Shown: positions 22,433 to 36,358 of the stretch, one piece after another
Position numbering within the stretch: position 1 is the stretch's first letter
Layout: every line of letters starts with the position of its first letter
Assembly (NCBI GenBank): GCA_013397845.1
Contig: VZTG01008967.1
Coordinates: 901,305 to 965,304, forward strand
Length of the DNA stretch: 64,000 nt
DNA from: Melanocharis versteri
Taxonomy: Eukaryota; Chordata; Aves; Passeriformes; Melanocharitidae
Direction: 5' to 3'
Notes under the pieces: model-generated
Seen by the model: the letters and a program-made list of their open reading frames with translations, nothing else
Databases searched by the model: none
Told to the model about the DNA's origin: nothing
Position numbers and translations under genes: made by a program

Positions 22433-25400
22433 AGTTTATCTCCTATGGGATATTCTTCTACTTCAATAACTTCTTGTTTTTAATTTTGAAATACTCTGGG
22501 AAAAAAATGTTTTACATGGCCTAGGTTTGATTTTCCTTGTTCATAAAAGACGAAACCCAAGGTTTTTCTTTGATGAAAAGAATCAGGAATTATGAAAATT
22601 ATTTTTAGAAAGTATAAATAAACCTTTTTTTTCTGAGAAATTTTGATTTCTAAATCTGCCAGTATTCTTCTAGGATTTTTCTGAGCAATAATATACTTGG
22701 AATTTCCACTAAAATGCAGAGATTTAATTCAGAACCATTGTATCTGTCATAGGCTGCTGCACATTCTGTAGATGGTTTTCAGTCTCACGTTTTTATCTCT
22801 ATTTATAGTGAAAAAAAATTGTGAATTTTATTGCTAGGAAATCAAATATTAATACAGAATTAATTCCAGGGAAGTCTAAGGATGAATATTATTAGAATAT
22901 GGCACATTTATTTAAATTTCAAGAACAATTTTGGTAACTAGACATCTGCTATTCCAAGAAGCCTTTGTAGAAGATGCAATAAAAAATATAATGACATTCT
23001 CTGATAGAATCCACTCTCAGAACAAACTAGTCCAGTGATGACACTGACTCGTGGTTCTGCTTGGGTTTCATGCTCGGTATAAATATAACCTGACTCATCA
23101 GAATTCTTGCCATCTACCACATAACTCTTATGGAACATAAATAAAATGTATTATTTAGATACAAGATTCCTATGGGAGACATGTTATAGTTGATAAAATT
23201 AAAAAGTCTCTATCTCGTAGGAAATGGGCGGTTTCAAATCACATCCAATTGAATTTCACAAGTGGTGTTTAAACTGGATTTTCACAGTGTGAAATGGAGA
23301 TGCTGCTATAGACTCTCTGTGTAGGTGACCTGTTTCTCTTTGACAACCAGTAGCTGGACCTGAAGAAACAAATGGCTTTGTACTCCTGAAACTGAGTTCT
23401 AAAAGGGCTCTGGCTTCTTATGAGTCAGCTCCAGGTGAGCCTTCTGTCCTTACCTGTTCCCAATTTCTAGCAGGCACTGTAGATCACACTCTCCTAGGGA
23501 ATACCGTAACTATCCCCTGTCTCTTAAACTTCAGGGAGGAGGTTACTAGGACAGAACACAGTTTCTGCACTAGGGAGAGTGAAATCCTGGTTCCATGGGA
23601 ATCAGCAGTGAAACTTTTATGGATTTCAAAAGCATTACAATTTTCTCTACGGCTTTATGTTTCCTTCTTTTGATGTAAAAACCAAAAATCTTCAATGACA
23701 GCTGAATTTTAATTCCATCTAAAGATAGCAGTTCCAGTAGAATGTATTAGGTTCCTGTTGACCCTAATAAACTAGGAGAAAAAGTCAACAGCAACACAGC
23801 TGTATTGTTTGGAAGGAAAATACATAACAAAAATGATAACATGAAAAGAGTAAGATTTTAAAAGGAAGAATCAAAAATAGTAAATAAAATGTCTTGACAT
23901 TAACAGTACAGGAGAATAAAATACTTTTTGTCATTGCTCTCAGCTTCCATTTATGCACTTTAGAAGAAAGCCAAAGACTAGAAATATTATCTGATCTGGG
24001 CAAGTCTGAAAGACTTTAGAGTACACGGAAGGACTTGCGAGTTGTGTCCATGTGTGCTAAAACCTACATATCTGAGAGTTCAATACTCCATCTGTTTCCT
24101 TTGCTGAGATTAGCAGGCATGTGCGATTCAGACAAAGCATTCTATGTTGTCTCAAATTATGACCCCAGGAAAATATTAAAAGTAGAAAACTACTTCTCAA
24201 TCATTAACCTTTTCCAAGGAGCTTAAAAATTCCTTTGTAGCTGAATTTCTAAGTGACACTAACTGTATCTGAACACAGGACAAGAATGAATTCTTGGAAA
24301 CTCAGGAAATTAGGACAATTATCAGGCACACAGGTAAGAAGGTGTTATTAATATTGGCTTACAGTGACAGCGTAATGTCAGAATAAAACATTAGTGATCA
24401 GATCCAAGATGCCTGGCTTTGCAGAGTCACCCCCTCCTATTCCCCGCTGTGTAGGGAAGCAGGGACTGGGGAATGACTCTTCTCCCACCCAAGCAGCATG
24501 TGTGCTCGTGGGGACCAGCATCAGCCCACCTGGGAGAGGAGGAGCTCAGAAGCCCTGCATCTTTTCTGGGCTTTGGTTCCCTTGCTCTCCTGGACTGCAG
24601 TCCCTACATCGTTTCATTGTTATTTTATGAAGTGTCAGCTCATTTTTTTTTTATTTCCAGCCACACCCTGAAGGGAAGACACATCTTACTTCTGTTAAGT
24701 ACCATTCACTTGGTAAGTTGGATATATCCCTTAAGCTCAGGCACACACATTTTCTGCTCACCTGACACACACCTGCTCACCAGGCACACGCCAGACATCT
24801 CCAACAGGTAAAATGGAAGTACACCCAAAATCTCATTTCACAGGGCTATTGTGTGTAAAAGGAATAGATGATTTCTGAAGTTATAGGTGAAGGGCTTGGC
24901 TTTATTCCTACCCTCAGCTTTTCCTTATCGTTTGCCTCTGAGCATTTATGTGCAGAATCTGCTGCACACTGCTAGATGTGTTTGTGTGCTTGCTGGGGGG
25001 CTCCTGTTACAAGAGACCATATTGTGTTCAGAAACAAGGATCTTCCACGCTTGCTCCTGCATCCCAAATGAGACAGTAAAATTATCTGGTCATGCAATTC
25101 AACCTTCAGTGTTCACTGGGACACTGGCAGTGCCCAGGAGTGTCTCCTCCTTGTGGGTTACTTTCCATGTGAATATCTCACCTTTGATAAAACTGTGTAA
25201 TAAAGCAAGATGAAAAGGTGGAATATCTTTTCAGAAATGGAATCAAAATTAGAGGAAGACAGGTGCTGAATACTTGTATAAAATACAGGATTGTAAGAAG
25301 TTAATCTTAACATGGATATACTTAAAAGTCTATCAATACTTACACGTTAAACCTTATGAAATCACCTTGAAGGAAGATTGGAAAATTGGGATTTCTTTCA

Positions 25401-27704
25401 CTTCCCTTCCTGCTGAATCCAGACATTGATTAGAAGAGTATGAGCATGAAAAATCCTATATTTCTGCTTTACTTAGGGTCTGATGGCATCAGCCAGCACA
25501 GTGCTCATTTCCAGTTACATCAAAGCTTGGTGCCTGTTCCCTTCTCCGAGCTGCCTGCAGAGCCACTTCTCCCTGAGCACAGGCACAGCAGCCCATCCCT
25601 GCGGGGAAGTGGCTGCTGATTACTCAGGGGAAAATTGCTCCAAATCACTGTCTATCAACTGCTCATTTTCACAAGACACAGGACTCTCGCACCTTATTGT
25701 GCAGTAGGTCTGTGGGATTTTGCAAGAGTAGTTTTGTTTTTACATCTGCTGCCTTGGGAGGGACGCAGGGCTCTGCTTTTGCTTGCAGTTTCTCTTTCCC
25801 ATCAGTATACATTAATTAAGCCGAATGTTGTTCTGTTGCAGAGTACCAAAGTCCCATGGCATTTGCAGTCTGGGAATTGCTGGTTTTTACAAATGGTTTC
25901 TGTTGAGCTTTTCGAGACCAGATGGTAACTATTGAAATAATACATGATCCTAAACAAATAAAGGAAAAACTAGAAACATCCAGTCTTGACAGAAAATGGC
26001 ATCAAATATGAGCAAGCCTCATTTCTTTTCTGTTTTTGTATTCAAAACTAATGTGTACTCATGACATTTCCGAAGTATGTGAGTACTTCAGAGAACTTCA
26101 CCTGAGCAGTGAGTACCTCCAACAGGCTCTGACTGCCTCAGGACCCCGTGAATATGTGTTTCTCATTCAGGGTCTGTAGCACTGGGATGCAAGTAGGCAA
26201 GAGCATTTGTTTCTATCACAGAGGTAAGACCTTTCCTTATAAAACCTTTCTTCCACAGTGAAGATGGTGCTTCTGTTTCAACAACTCCGTGATCAGGGAC
26301 CTCACAGGAAGTGAACAGTTTGTTTGGTGCTCTCCTCTGCCTGAACACTGTCTAATCCAGTCTCTAGGAAAGGCCATTCAGCATGGACAGAGGAAACTTT
26401 TCTCTGTAGATGTGTTTGACAGGACCCTCGCTGAAGCCCCAACACTGATAAGCAAATGAGAAAAGAGAATGTTGACATTGGAAAGGGACTTTACCACATC
26501 CTGCTTCTATCTAAATCCTACCGAGGTTCCAAAAATCTTTGTTGCTATAAACCTAGGATGCTGCTTTTCTCATCACTTGGGTAACAGAAACAGTGGCCAT
26601 AATTCCTGGCCATTAAAAATCCCCCGTAGAAGAGACAAAACCTTTCTGGAAAATACTGCTGGTCTTTAAAGAAAAGAAAATCAGAAGTTTTCCACTGAGT
26701 CTGCTGAATTGCCTCTGGACTTTCAACCTGGTTTTGTGGGCTTTTGTGCTGATTCTGCTTTTCCTGACACTCTCTATCTTTTCCCTCTTTTCCCATAACC
26801 ATATCATAATAACATTTTTGTGTGCAAATAACTAAATCTGTCAAGAAGCCAGAAAAACAGGATTCCCTTTTTGCTTTGAGCTGGTAGAAATTTATCAAGA
26901 GAACATATTCTTTTGGATAATGAATATTTGCAGAAATCTGCACTTTCCAAGGAATATCTTGGTTTCCATGAAATGCGAAAAGGAGCCATTCCTACCTGCC
27001 TGTTGCCCACCTCCCTGAGTCCTGGCAGTTCGTATGTGTCAGCTTTCCTGCCCTCCAGTTTTGGAGCCACCAAAAGCCGCTGCTGTGAGAGTGCTTTGAT
27101 TGTTTCAAGGCCTTCTGGTCCTGAAATAATGCTTTTGGAAAATATTTTCATGGGAGCTGGTGAGCTCTAATCATTCAGTACTTCATTTGCACTCGTGTTT
27201 CTGCAGCAAGTCTGAAAGAGCTGCTCTTCTGCACAGACCTCTGTTCTCAGTGGTTGTGCTTTCCCTATTTCCCTCTATTTCTCCATGGGAAACTACAGAG
27301 GGGTGAGATGTGCTTTCCTGATTCACATCATTTTATGACGCCGTGGACAGTAGAAAATTAAGTGTCTGCAGGGCAATGTGACCCACTGGGCAGCAATTCT
27401 TCCATCCATTGCACAAGAATTTGTTCTGGCCTGACAGATCCACTTTCACCCCAAGCTCCTCCAGCCTGTTTCTTTTTGTGCTTTTCCTCCATTTACTTAC
27501 TCATCCCTGGACTCCCTCATCTGTGCTGCCTCTTTCTGGCCAAGCTCTGCCAGCAGTCCCAAGCTCCACATCTCTTGGTGTGTCTCAGCCCTAACCTCCA
27601 GCCCAATCTCCTTGTGTGATCTCAGACTGTAGCCTCATTCCTTGCTTTCCTCTTCCTCTTTTCCCAGACTCAGCTTTTCAGCCCAGGAATTTTCTGGGCT
27701 GCTT

Positions 27705-27723
27705 CACCACCACCACCACCACC
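27705..27723 (+). repeat. (CAC)6 microsatellite
   Basis: About six CAC/ACC triplets lie in a C- and T-rich stretch. The antisense frame gives a run of tryptophans and is not a gene. Confidence 0.93.
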
Positions 27724-29164
27724 TTTGCTCCTCCTCCAGGTACTGCTCCAGCTCTCTCAGTTCACAAACACACCCCAGCAGCATTGAGTGAACCACATAC
27801 CACAGAAGGTTTTGATACAATTTTGGGTTTGGGTTTCTCAGGGTTTTACTGAATTTGATGCCTGTGTCCTTCTGCCCAAGTAGATTGTGGTAGTTTGTTT
27901 TTGATAGGGTACAAAACATATTGCAGGAATGGGATAAACTGGGATCCTGAGGACTGCTTGTGGATGAGGCTGTGGAGCACTTGGCCTGGATTTTACCTGA
28001 ATCTTTAGACAGTATAGACTTGGGGTTGTGCTCAGGTGCCGTGTGTGTTAGACTGTGCCTTTGCAAAAAAGCCCCAACTGTGCTGTGATGATTTCTTTGC
28101 ATCAGTTTGCAGTGTTGGGGACAGCAGGTGAGAAAGGTGTTAGAGTGAAGCCAGATTCCTTAAAGGGAAATATAGCAAAATACAGTTCTTTATCTTTCTT
28201 CTCAGTAAGGGGTGAGTGTAGAAAGCTGTATCTCTTGAAAATAAATCAACTCAAGCCATATACCAGACTCAGATAGAATATCAATCACTGAGTGGTTAAA
28301 ATATGAAGTGATAGGCAAGGGACCAAAGCTATTTCCAGTAAAAGTGATTTTTTCTATGCATTTGTTCATGTTTAGTTTGTCTATACATCTGTTCATGCTT
28401 AGTAGAAAGTAAAAGACTTGAATTTTTCACTCCTGGCCATCTTTCCTTCAGAAGGGTTGTGGGAAGGGACTCCACTTTTCTAGCAGACACAGATGGCTAT
28501 TTAACAAGGTTAATATCAGTCAGGATAATTACCATCAACATGTCAGAAGAAAACATTTTGATAGATTTCCATTCAGCTGCTTTTACCTTTTACCTTGAAA
28601 GTAGAAGAAAATGCTTCAGCTAACACTTGCTTTTATGTTGCTGCTTTGATCTTCCAATGGAAATGGATCTATAATAGCACTAGTGACTTCCCTCGCTTCC
28701 TTCACATTGGAGAGACCTTTTCAGTAACATGATTGCTTGATAAAAGAAAAAGGACACAGTGCTCCTTATTTTGGGTCACTGCACAATCTTCTCTTTCCTC
28801 TAAATTTTGCAGATGGACTATCTCACAGGCTGGCTGAATGGTGTTCACTTGCCAATTTGTTTTTGTGGCAAATGAAATGAATTTTCTTAGCCTTATGCAC
28901 CTCATCTTCCCTCTGATACACACTTCTGTTCTTTTGGCAAAACAAAATTCTGCATGAGTGTTAACAAAGGCTCTTACTGGTTGCATTTTTTGTTAAAAAA
29001 CCTATTTTCAAACTCACTCCATCCACTGTGCCATATTCTTCATCAACAAAAGGGATCATTCTATGTAGCTGTGTTTTGAATAATATAAATTCGAAACCAA
29101 GCCTCATTTCAGGATATAAATGTTTTAAGTGTGCTTTCATAAAATGGTTGGACTTACCTGAAAA

Positions 29165-29200
29165 AAAATGTTTGTCATCTAAGAAAATGTTTGTCATCTA
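29165..29200 (+). repeat. 17-bp direct duplication
   Basis: The word aaaatgtttgtcatcta occurs at 29165-29181 and again at 29184-29200, identical and separated by two bases, giving a 19-bp period. Confidence 0.95.
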
Positions 29201-32200
29201 GTGAAAGACAAAACCAAAAACATACAGACATTAAGATTTCTTGAAACAAATAATTTTCTTCTAACCAATGTGGAAAAAAAATGCCTGAAATATATCAAAG
29301 GAGGAGACAAATAGAATTCATTCTCATTTTAAAAAGATGGAACTGAGAAGCGTTCCAGTCTCTCAGGATTCTGAGTTACAGTTTGAACACTTTCATATGA
29401 ATACTGATTAGAGAGCAGTAACTTTTTGTCCTGTAGTTGATCTTGAGAGCAAGTAATATAGACATGACACTTGAATAGAATGTATTTAGAGATTTTTTCC
29501 TTAATTTTATATTAAGTGTACAGCATGCATTATGCTCTTCTTTACAGTCCTCTCTATAAGGACATCATGTTTTCTTTCATAGCATTTCCCCCCGAATCGA
29601 AGATTTTTAAAATAATCTGGGCTTCCTCAAAGACTGGGGAAAAAAATGAAAGAAAGACGTTTCTTTCTACTGTGTGGCCCCTCTCCTGGAACGACATATT
29701 TTAAGTTCTCTGGGCTTTGGAAAGTTTCAAACTAAATTTTTCAATTTTCTGGATTAATTTTCTCTGTGTTAAGCTGTCATGGTAACTGCTGGTCTGGCAG
29801 TATGCTCTCACTAGGACAGCTGTAGAGCTGAGCTAGATGGAGACCTCATCACCCCAAGAAAGGCTGGGCTTTTAGACATCTCCCAGTGCCCAGGACAGGT
29901 TACTGGTGAGCTCTGTATGTCTGACACACCTGCCTGGGCCCTGCAGGGCTGTGAGGTCTCCCTGTGAAGTACCAGAAAAGGGCAGGCTCTAAGCACATGG
30001 TGCTGGATTTCCCTGGGCTCTGTGGCTCAGGAATCTGAATTGATGGCACTTGAATATTTTAGCCACTCAATTCCCTCATTAGAGCTACCTCATAATTCTG
30101 CATCCAGAAGATCCAGCAGGACCCAGCTAAGCCTGTTTCTAGGTAGGAGTGCCAAAGATGATCTCACATCCTCACAGCAGAAATGGCATCCAGTATGGTT
30201 AAAGAACACTTTTCTTTGAAGTACAAAAATTACTGTCATTAAATCTAATAAAAAGTTATTTTACTTGAAGATAAGACATGGTGGGAAACAGAGATGCTCT
30301 GTTCAGAGTTAAGTGGGAATTTTTGAGAGGAAGAGAGTCCTTAACACTTGGGCACTGAAAGTGGGCAAAAATGTAGAGGTGCAGAAGGGAAGTTTAAAAA
30401 ACCTTCAGTAAATTCTGATGTAAACAGACAGAAATTTATCTGATAGCATGAGAGAAAGCTCATTATGTGCAAGCTTGTTGCAAAAAACCCTTTTGCTACT
30501 AATACAGTATATCCAGGTAAAAATAAGCTTTTGTTGGAGCAACACATATGAGTTTAAATGCTTGTTTTATGTCTAATCTTGCTGGTTTATGTTCATCAAA
30601 ACACCCTTATTTGGGAAGACATGATTTAACAAAAAAACATGATCAGATTCCAAATATTGGGCCTGGCTGTTTTTTCTGTCTCCTAGAAGTGCTCCCTTCT
30701 CTCCAGGCCACTCTAAATACATTTATATCTTTTCTGGCAGGAAATCTGCAGCTCTCAAATCCCTGGAGAGAAAGCAAGATTTTATTTTTGCACACACCTG
30801 TAGATGTGGCTGCATTATGTCTCATTATACTTAAGCACATTATTTAGCTCGGAAGGTTGAGGATTCTGCCATCCATTGACAGGAAAAATCTGTTTTCTAT
30901 ATTATAACTGTTATCCTATGTTTCCCTGTATGTGTGACTTGTCATTAGTAAAGGGGTATACGTTCCAAAGCTGTTGGTGAACATGGGGCAGATGAACTAA
31001 GTACCTCTCACAGCCACCCCTTTTAATTATAGATTAATATGTATATGCCACTTAATGAGCATGTCACAGTGTAAAAGATCACAAGGATGGCTACTTTATT
31101 TTGATGGAAAAATTTTTGGAATAAATGTCTTCAAGAAAAACACAAGCATATTTTCAGCAAGTAAACATCTTTTAAATCTCATAACATTAATTTATGAACT
31201 GATTTAAACAGTTGATAGGAAGCGAGAAAATTATTTTTGAAGTGTACTAAATGGAAAAGATTTAATTTGGTCTTCTCAGCTAGTACAAATAAAGATCCCT
31301 TCTTCAAGGAGAAAAATACAGTCAAATAATGGGTTCATACATATGTATGCTCTTCAAGAGCAGCAGGGCTATGTCCCTGCTACGGATACTGGCTTGGTAA
31401 ACCAATAATCTTGGTCCTACCAAGGAGAGTGGCAGCACAACAGAGTAGAAGGTGAAAATCACTATTGACGCAGTCAAGGTGGGAAGGAGCAGGCTCAGGG
31501 AGTTAAACACATTGCTGTAGTACAAATATACTAAAGCCAGGCAATAAAATACCCAGAGCTTTGCTGTGCTTTTAGCTGTTGTGCATACCCACACTTAAAA
31601 AAACCCTAAAAAATTTAACTCCCTTTCCCCCCAAGACCCTACAGTATTATGAAACATGATAGTGTGAAGTATTAGCAACTTCACGCAAGTTAAATATGAT
31701 AATGCAGCCTCATATCCATAACTTACAGTCCTGATAGGGCAACTGTAAACTGTCAGCACAATTCACACAGATTTTCCCAGAGAGGGACAGCTCAATGTCT
31801 TAGAGACACAGAAATCTTCATTTGTGTGGGAAAACTGAAAGTACTGTGAGGGGAAAACACAGAAATACATTTGTGGTTTGTGTTGCCAGGGCAGTGTTTG
31901 TGTTTTTAAAGAGGAGACAAATTACGGTGAGGATAATATGAAGTAATGAGGGATCCAGAAAAGGCTTATTTTCTGGACCTATTAGTCTTCAAAATAAAAA
32001 GAAAAAGTGGAATAAAAGACTGTTAATATGAAATGGTATTATTTTTAAAATACGGCTCTCACAATTTGACCTGTAGAATTCAATATTGCTGCTACAAGCT
32101 TTAGCAGATACTTTATCTTGAAGAAAATAATGAGAAGAAGGTAATGAAAGTTAGTGCTATGGTCTGAGAGCACACTGTCTGTTACATACATTTTCTCTGA

Positions 32201-35200
32201 CTTCTCTGCCCACACTGTGGTTATGCCTCCCATTTGCAAAAACAAAGAAGCTATGCCACTTACTGAAATAGCTGTGCCTATAAGATGGGGAAAACATTTC
32301 AGAAATCTCTTTAAAATATATGTTAAAATACAAGACAAGCAGCCTTTGTTTTGTTGGCTGTTCAGTATTAATGTGTACCTCTGAAAAATGTAACAAGCTC
32401 AGTACTGAAGCAAGAGAAATTCTGGCTGCAGGAAACACTTTGAAACACTCTGGCGGACTTGGTGGGGCTTCAGCAGGCTCTAAGCATCTCCAAGACTTTT
32501 AATTCCTGGGGTTTGTGACTCAACAGTAACAGAGCAGGTGGAAGACCAGGTCTTTGGGATGACAGGTCATCGCTGGGGTGGGGATGTGTGTGGGGGTGGT
32601 GTTTGGCTGGACTTTGGGAGGGCAGTAATTGCCCTGTGTCAGTCAGGATGATGTGCAGCAGGGGTGGATTTCTGTGCTGCAGTGTCCACGTGCCGGTGTT
32701 TGCTCCCCACAGCTGGAGCAGTGAGTGCCCTGCCAGGCCTTGGGGAAGGCAGGATTTATGGAGAACCATACAGGGTCTTGACAAGGAGGTGCAGAAGCAG
32801 CAAGCCAGCTCTGTTGACAGCTCTCATCCTTTTTACACACTTCATTTCAGCTCTCCACATCTGCCTGCAGCTGGATTCTGCAGATGCAGTGATCTTCTGC
32901 TCAGCAGAAGTAGACTTGTGTGCTCCTGCTGGCCTGAGGACGAGGCACAGGTTACAGCTGCTGGTGTCACTGCAGCAGCCTCTGCCAGCCCTCTCTGTAC
33001 CCTCCAAGATTATAATGCCTGAGCGTTTGGATATCGATGGGAAATTTATGGCCTTAAAGGAGATGTTGAACATAATTGAATGTAGAAAAATAATCCATAA
33101 ATCTGCATTATATGGGTGCTCATTACATTTGTTAAGCTGATTTCACTGTTGCCTGCTGCCCTGAACACGTTTTCCAGTTTATCCCTGGCTTCAAGGTATA
33201 TCTTACAAAGCTAGTTAAAATTCTAAATTCACTGCAGTAGTGTCTGACTTACCTTAATGTGTGCATATAACATTTATCATTATAGGACTCAAGACTTAGA
33301 GCAGACAGAGCATTCTCTCATTACTAATTAAACACAACAAAATTGCCTCAATACCTTTGCACAGAGGCTGGAGAATATTATACTCACTACAAAACTGTCT
33401 AGAAAAGTCCTAATTAAATTGTATAGTACTCTTCCAAGAGGGATTTTTCAAGTACAAAATTATCACTGTGGGAAAATTCCAGGGCTGTATTATAGCCCAC
33501 ATCAAAACAACGGATAGTAAGAAACAAAAAATTCTCAAGAGCACTAGTTCCAACATAGTTTTGCCCATGAAAGCGTTGGTGTCTAAATCTAATTCCATTT
33601 AAAGGGCACTAATTTTACATAAGTCAGTATTCTTGGGCATACATTTTAGAAGGACTTGCATTTTATGTCTGTTCTCAGTTGTGTTTCTCTTAATGGATAT
33701 TGAAAGTTACAGTAGTTTTAATATGCCCGCTTTATTGTTTATAATGGACTTAAAGAAACCCACAAACATTGAACAGCAAAGCTTTCTGCCCTATATTATA
33801 ATTTTGATTCTCTGGGAGGACTCATGAGGACAGTTGGGCAATTTTGTAAAAAAAAAACCAAAAAGTTTAATTGATTAGATACATTGCTTCTTTCCAATTA
33901 AAAAGGACAAAAAAGGGAGTTTGTGACTCTAAGCCAATTTCATTGATGTATAGAGCATAGCTAATATCAGTCATTATTGAGGTCCTGATCGTAGCGTGTG
34001 TTTTCTCGCAAACATGATTATAGGAAGCTCATTTGCATTGCTAAATGAAGGCTAAAAATACCGAAACATTTTTCCCTGCTGGCCAGAGCATAGCTGATTC
34101 AATCACTGAAATACAGATACACAGAAGTAACTACTCTGGTGAAAGCTGAGATGAGGAAGCACAATGTGCATAAGAAATTAGCTACTAGTATGCTCTCCAG
34201 AAGAAGAAACACAAAGCTCCTGTTTAAAAATCACACTGATCTATCATGGAAGTTTTTGTGTGGCAGCAGAAGGATTTCTAAAAGCTTTACATTATCCTTC
34301 ATTCAAAATTTTTCACAGGATGTGTTGGTAGCATGTGCTAAGGGACTGAACTGCAACAGATGTGTAGGAAAAAGTAATTCCTGCTCTCCCCAGCAGGACT
34401 GATGACTTTGGCTGCAGCAGGTACTAGAAGTTGTCCCTTTTGCTGCACTAGAAAGGAGAGTCTGAGCAGCCCAGCACTGCTGACAGAGAGGTCTTTCCTT
34501 CCTTTGCTTCTTAATCACAGTCTGCATAGATGGACTCACTGTTTCATGGATGAAATCTGGGAAATAATGGAGATTTCTTGCAGGACAGTGCTTTGTTCTT
34601 GGGGTAGGTGCTAGAGCAGTGAGGCTACCAGAGGCAGCCTATTGAACCTGTAGCTTTTTTTATTAATACACTTTGAATATCTCCTTGCTTTCCAGCTCTC
34701 ACCAGAACTGTAAATGTACCTGCCTAAAACCTCTAAGCTTCTCCTATGCTGGCAGCCACATTTTTCATAGCAGAAGTATTGGCATACCTATCCATGTGGA
34801 ATACAGAGAATAGCTTTGTGTCTGATTCAGCCAACTTCAGCTTCTCAGAACACCCCATTACACCAATATTTAGGTTTAGTTTAAACAGTCAGAAATAAGT
34901 TTGAAATTGTGATCACATGGTCCTGGAAACAGAAAACATCCAAATGAATGGAATGGATGGATTAGTGCCCATTATTTCCTCTATAATGTACTTAGCTGTC
35001 ATTTTGAATAATGTGCCAAGACCTACAACCAACCTTCCAATTCCCCCAGATCTACACGAAAATCTTCTGGAAATATTACATTAATCTTTTTTGTCAAGGC
35101 TACAGAGGAAAGGAACCATTTGTACTTTATGACAGGTGGTAATTAAACATTTACAGTACTGTGCCAATATTTAATACACAACGTAGAAGGAGCAAGCTGA

Positions 35201-36207
35201 ACAGAAGGCAAATCTGGCAGAGTTTAACGTGGAGTGATGCTGTGGGAATGTGCATGTGTGATCAGAACTGCAACACCACAGAGCAAGAGGCACTGCAATA
35301 AGCTGTGGTAGCAGCAAACTGCTTTTCCAGCTGTGTTAGACTTCTTTCTCTCTTCCCTGGAACAGAAATGAGAAAAAATATTTTTATCCTTTAAACGACT
35401 TGGAGAAACCAGATGAGACTTTGGGAGTCAAGATCACTGTCTGCTCTTGCAAGACAATAAAGCTATATAGAATAAATGAGTCCCAAGGAGTTTCTTCTGG
35501 TTTTATGACTGCCCTGCTTTCTTTTTGTCCTCCATCTCACTGAGTATATTGTAAAAAACCTTCTACGTCTTATTTAGGACTTCCCTGTTTTCATTTCTGC
35601 TGGAATGCAAGACAAGAGTATGTTTGTGTATTTTCTTGTCCCTCCAATATCACTTCTGCACTTAAGGATGAAAACTGTTTAAATCTCTCTTACTCCCATT
35701 GAATAGATCAGAAATGTTCCCTTTTTTTCATAAGGATTAGACTGAACTCGACAAATTGTCTGTGCCATCACAAACAAGATTCATCTGACTAAATGTCAGT
35801 GCACAATGTGCATATCCACATCTGAGCTGTGTGCACAGATGTTGTACTCCATGGATGCAGAGCTACAGGAAGAACCATCTGCTAAAAGTGACAGTCAAGA
35901 CAGGGAAAGTGCGCCACATCCTAAAAGCATTTTTTTCCCCTTTTTCGTCTCTATTTTTGAGCCTGGATTTGGCTAATTCATTTTTCTTATGTCTAAAGTA
36001 GGAGAGACAAGTCTCAACCAAGCACTTCTCAGGCATGATCCCAGGTTTTGTGACTTCTTGTATGAATTCTGTCCCCACAAATCATATTCTATTAACAATA
36101 ACCTCTCTTTGTTTTTTTCTGCACCATTATCAGATCTTCCCATGGCAAGACAGATCCTTACAGCTATGTTGGTTGAAAGGAAAGATGAAATAAGAGTGCA
36201 GATGGGG

Positions 36208-36358
36208 GTCCATCCCTAGGAGCATTCAGGGCCATATTGGATGGGGCTCTGAGCAACCTGATCTGATTGAAGGTGTCCCTGCTCACTGCAGGGGAGTTGG
36301 GCTGGATGACATTTAAATATCCCTTCCAACCCCAACCATTCCATGATTCTTTGATTCA
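36208..36358 (+). mobile_element. CR1 LINE 3' end, truncated
   Basis: The copy has the full set of CR1 3' UTR blocks: 'ccatccctaggagcattcag', 'ggatggggctctgagcaacc', 'tgaaggtgtccctgctcact', 'cccttccaacccc', then an 'attccatgattctttgattc' tail with two 8-mer-like units. The orientation is plus and the copy is about 150 bp and 5'-truncated. Confidence 0.92.

Larger units (their letters stand above)
17334..36207. other. intergenic region, central part
   Basis: There is no gene that I can support. The content is AT-rich unique DNA with the SINE-like copy at 19475-19700, CR1 3' end at 20157-20260, hairpins at 22017-22432, (CAC)n at 27705-27723, duplicated words at 29165-29200, a GC-richer block with long chance frames at 32580-33000, and homeodomain-word-rich stretches at 18061-18130, 21240-21410, 33005-33170 and 33840-34100. 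Confidence 0.6.

Noticed and set aside
27704..28102. 132-codon minus-strand frame starting after the (CAC)n repeat
   Set aside because: The tryptophan run comes from the microsatellite, and the rest has no family features.
32664..33140. 158-codon plus-strand frame, the longest in the window, with an overlapping 144-codon frame at 32588-33022
   Set aside because: Cysteine- and leucine-rich composition without domain, splice sites or family match, in a GC-richer block where stops are rarer. Several overlapping frames on both strands are equally open, as expected by chance.
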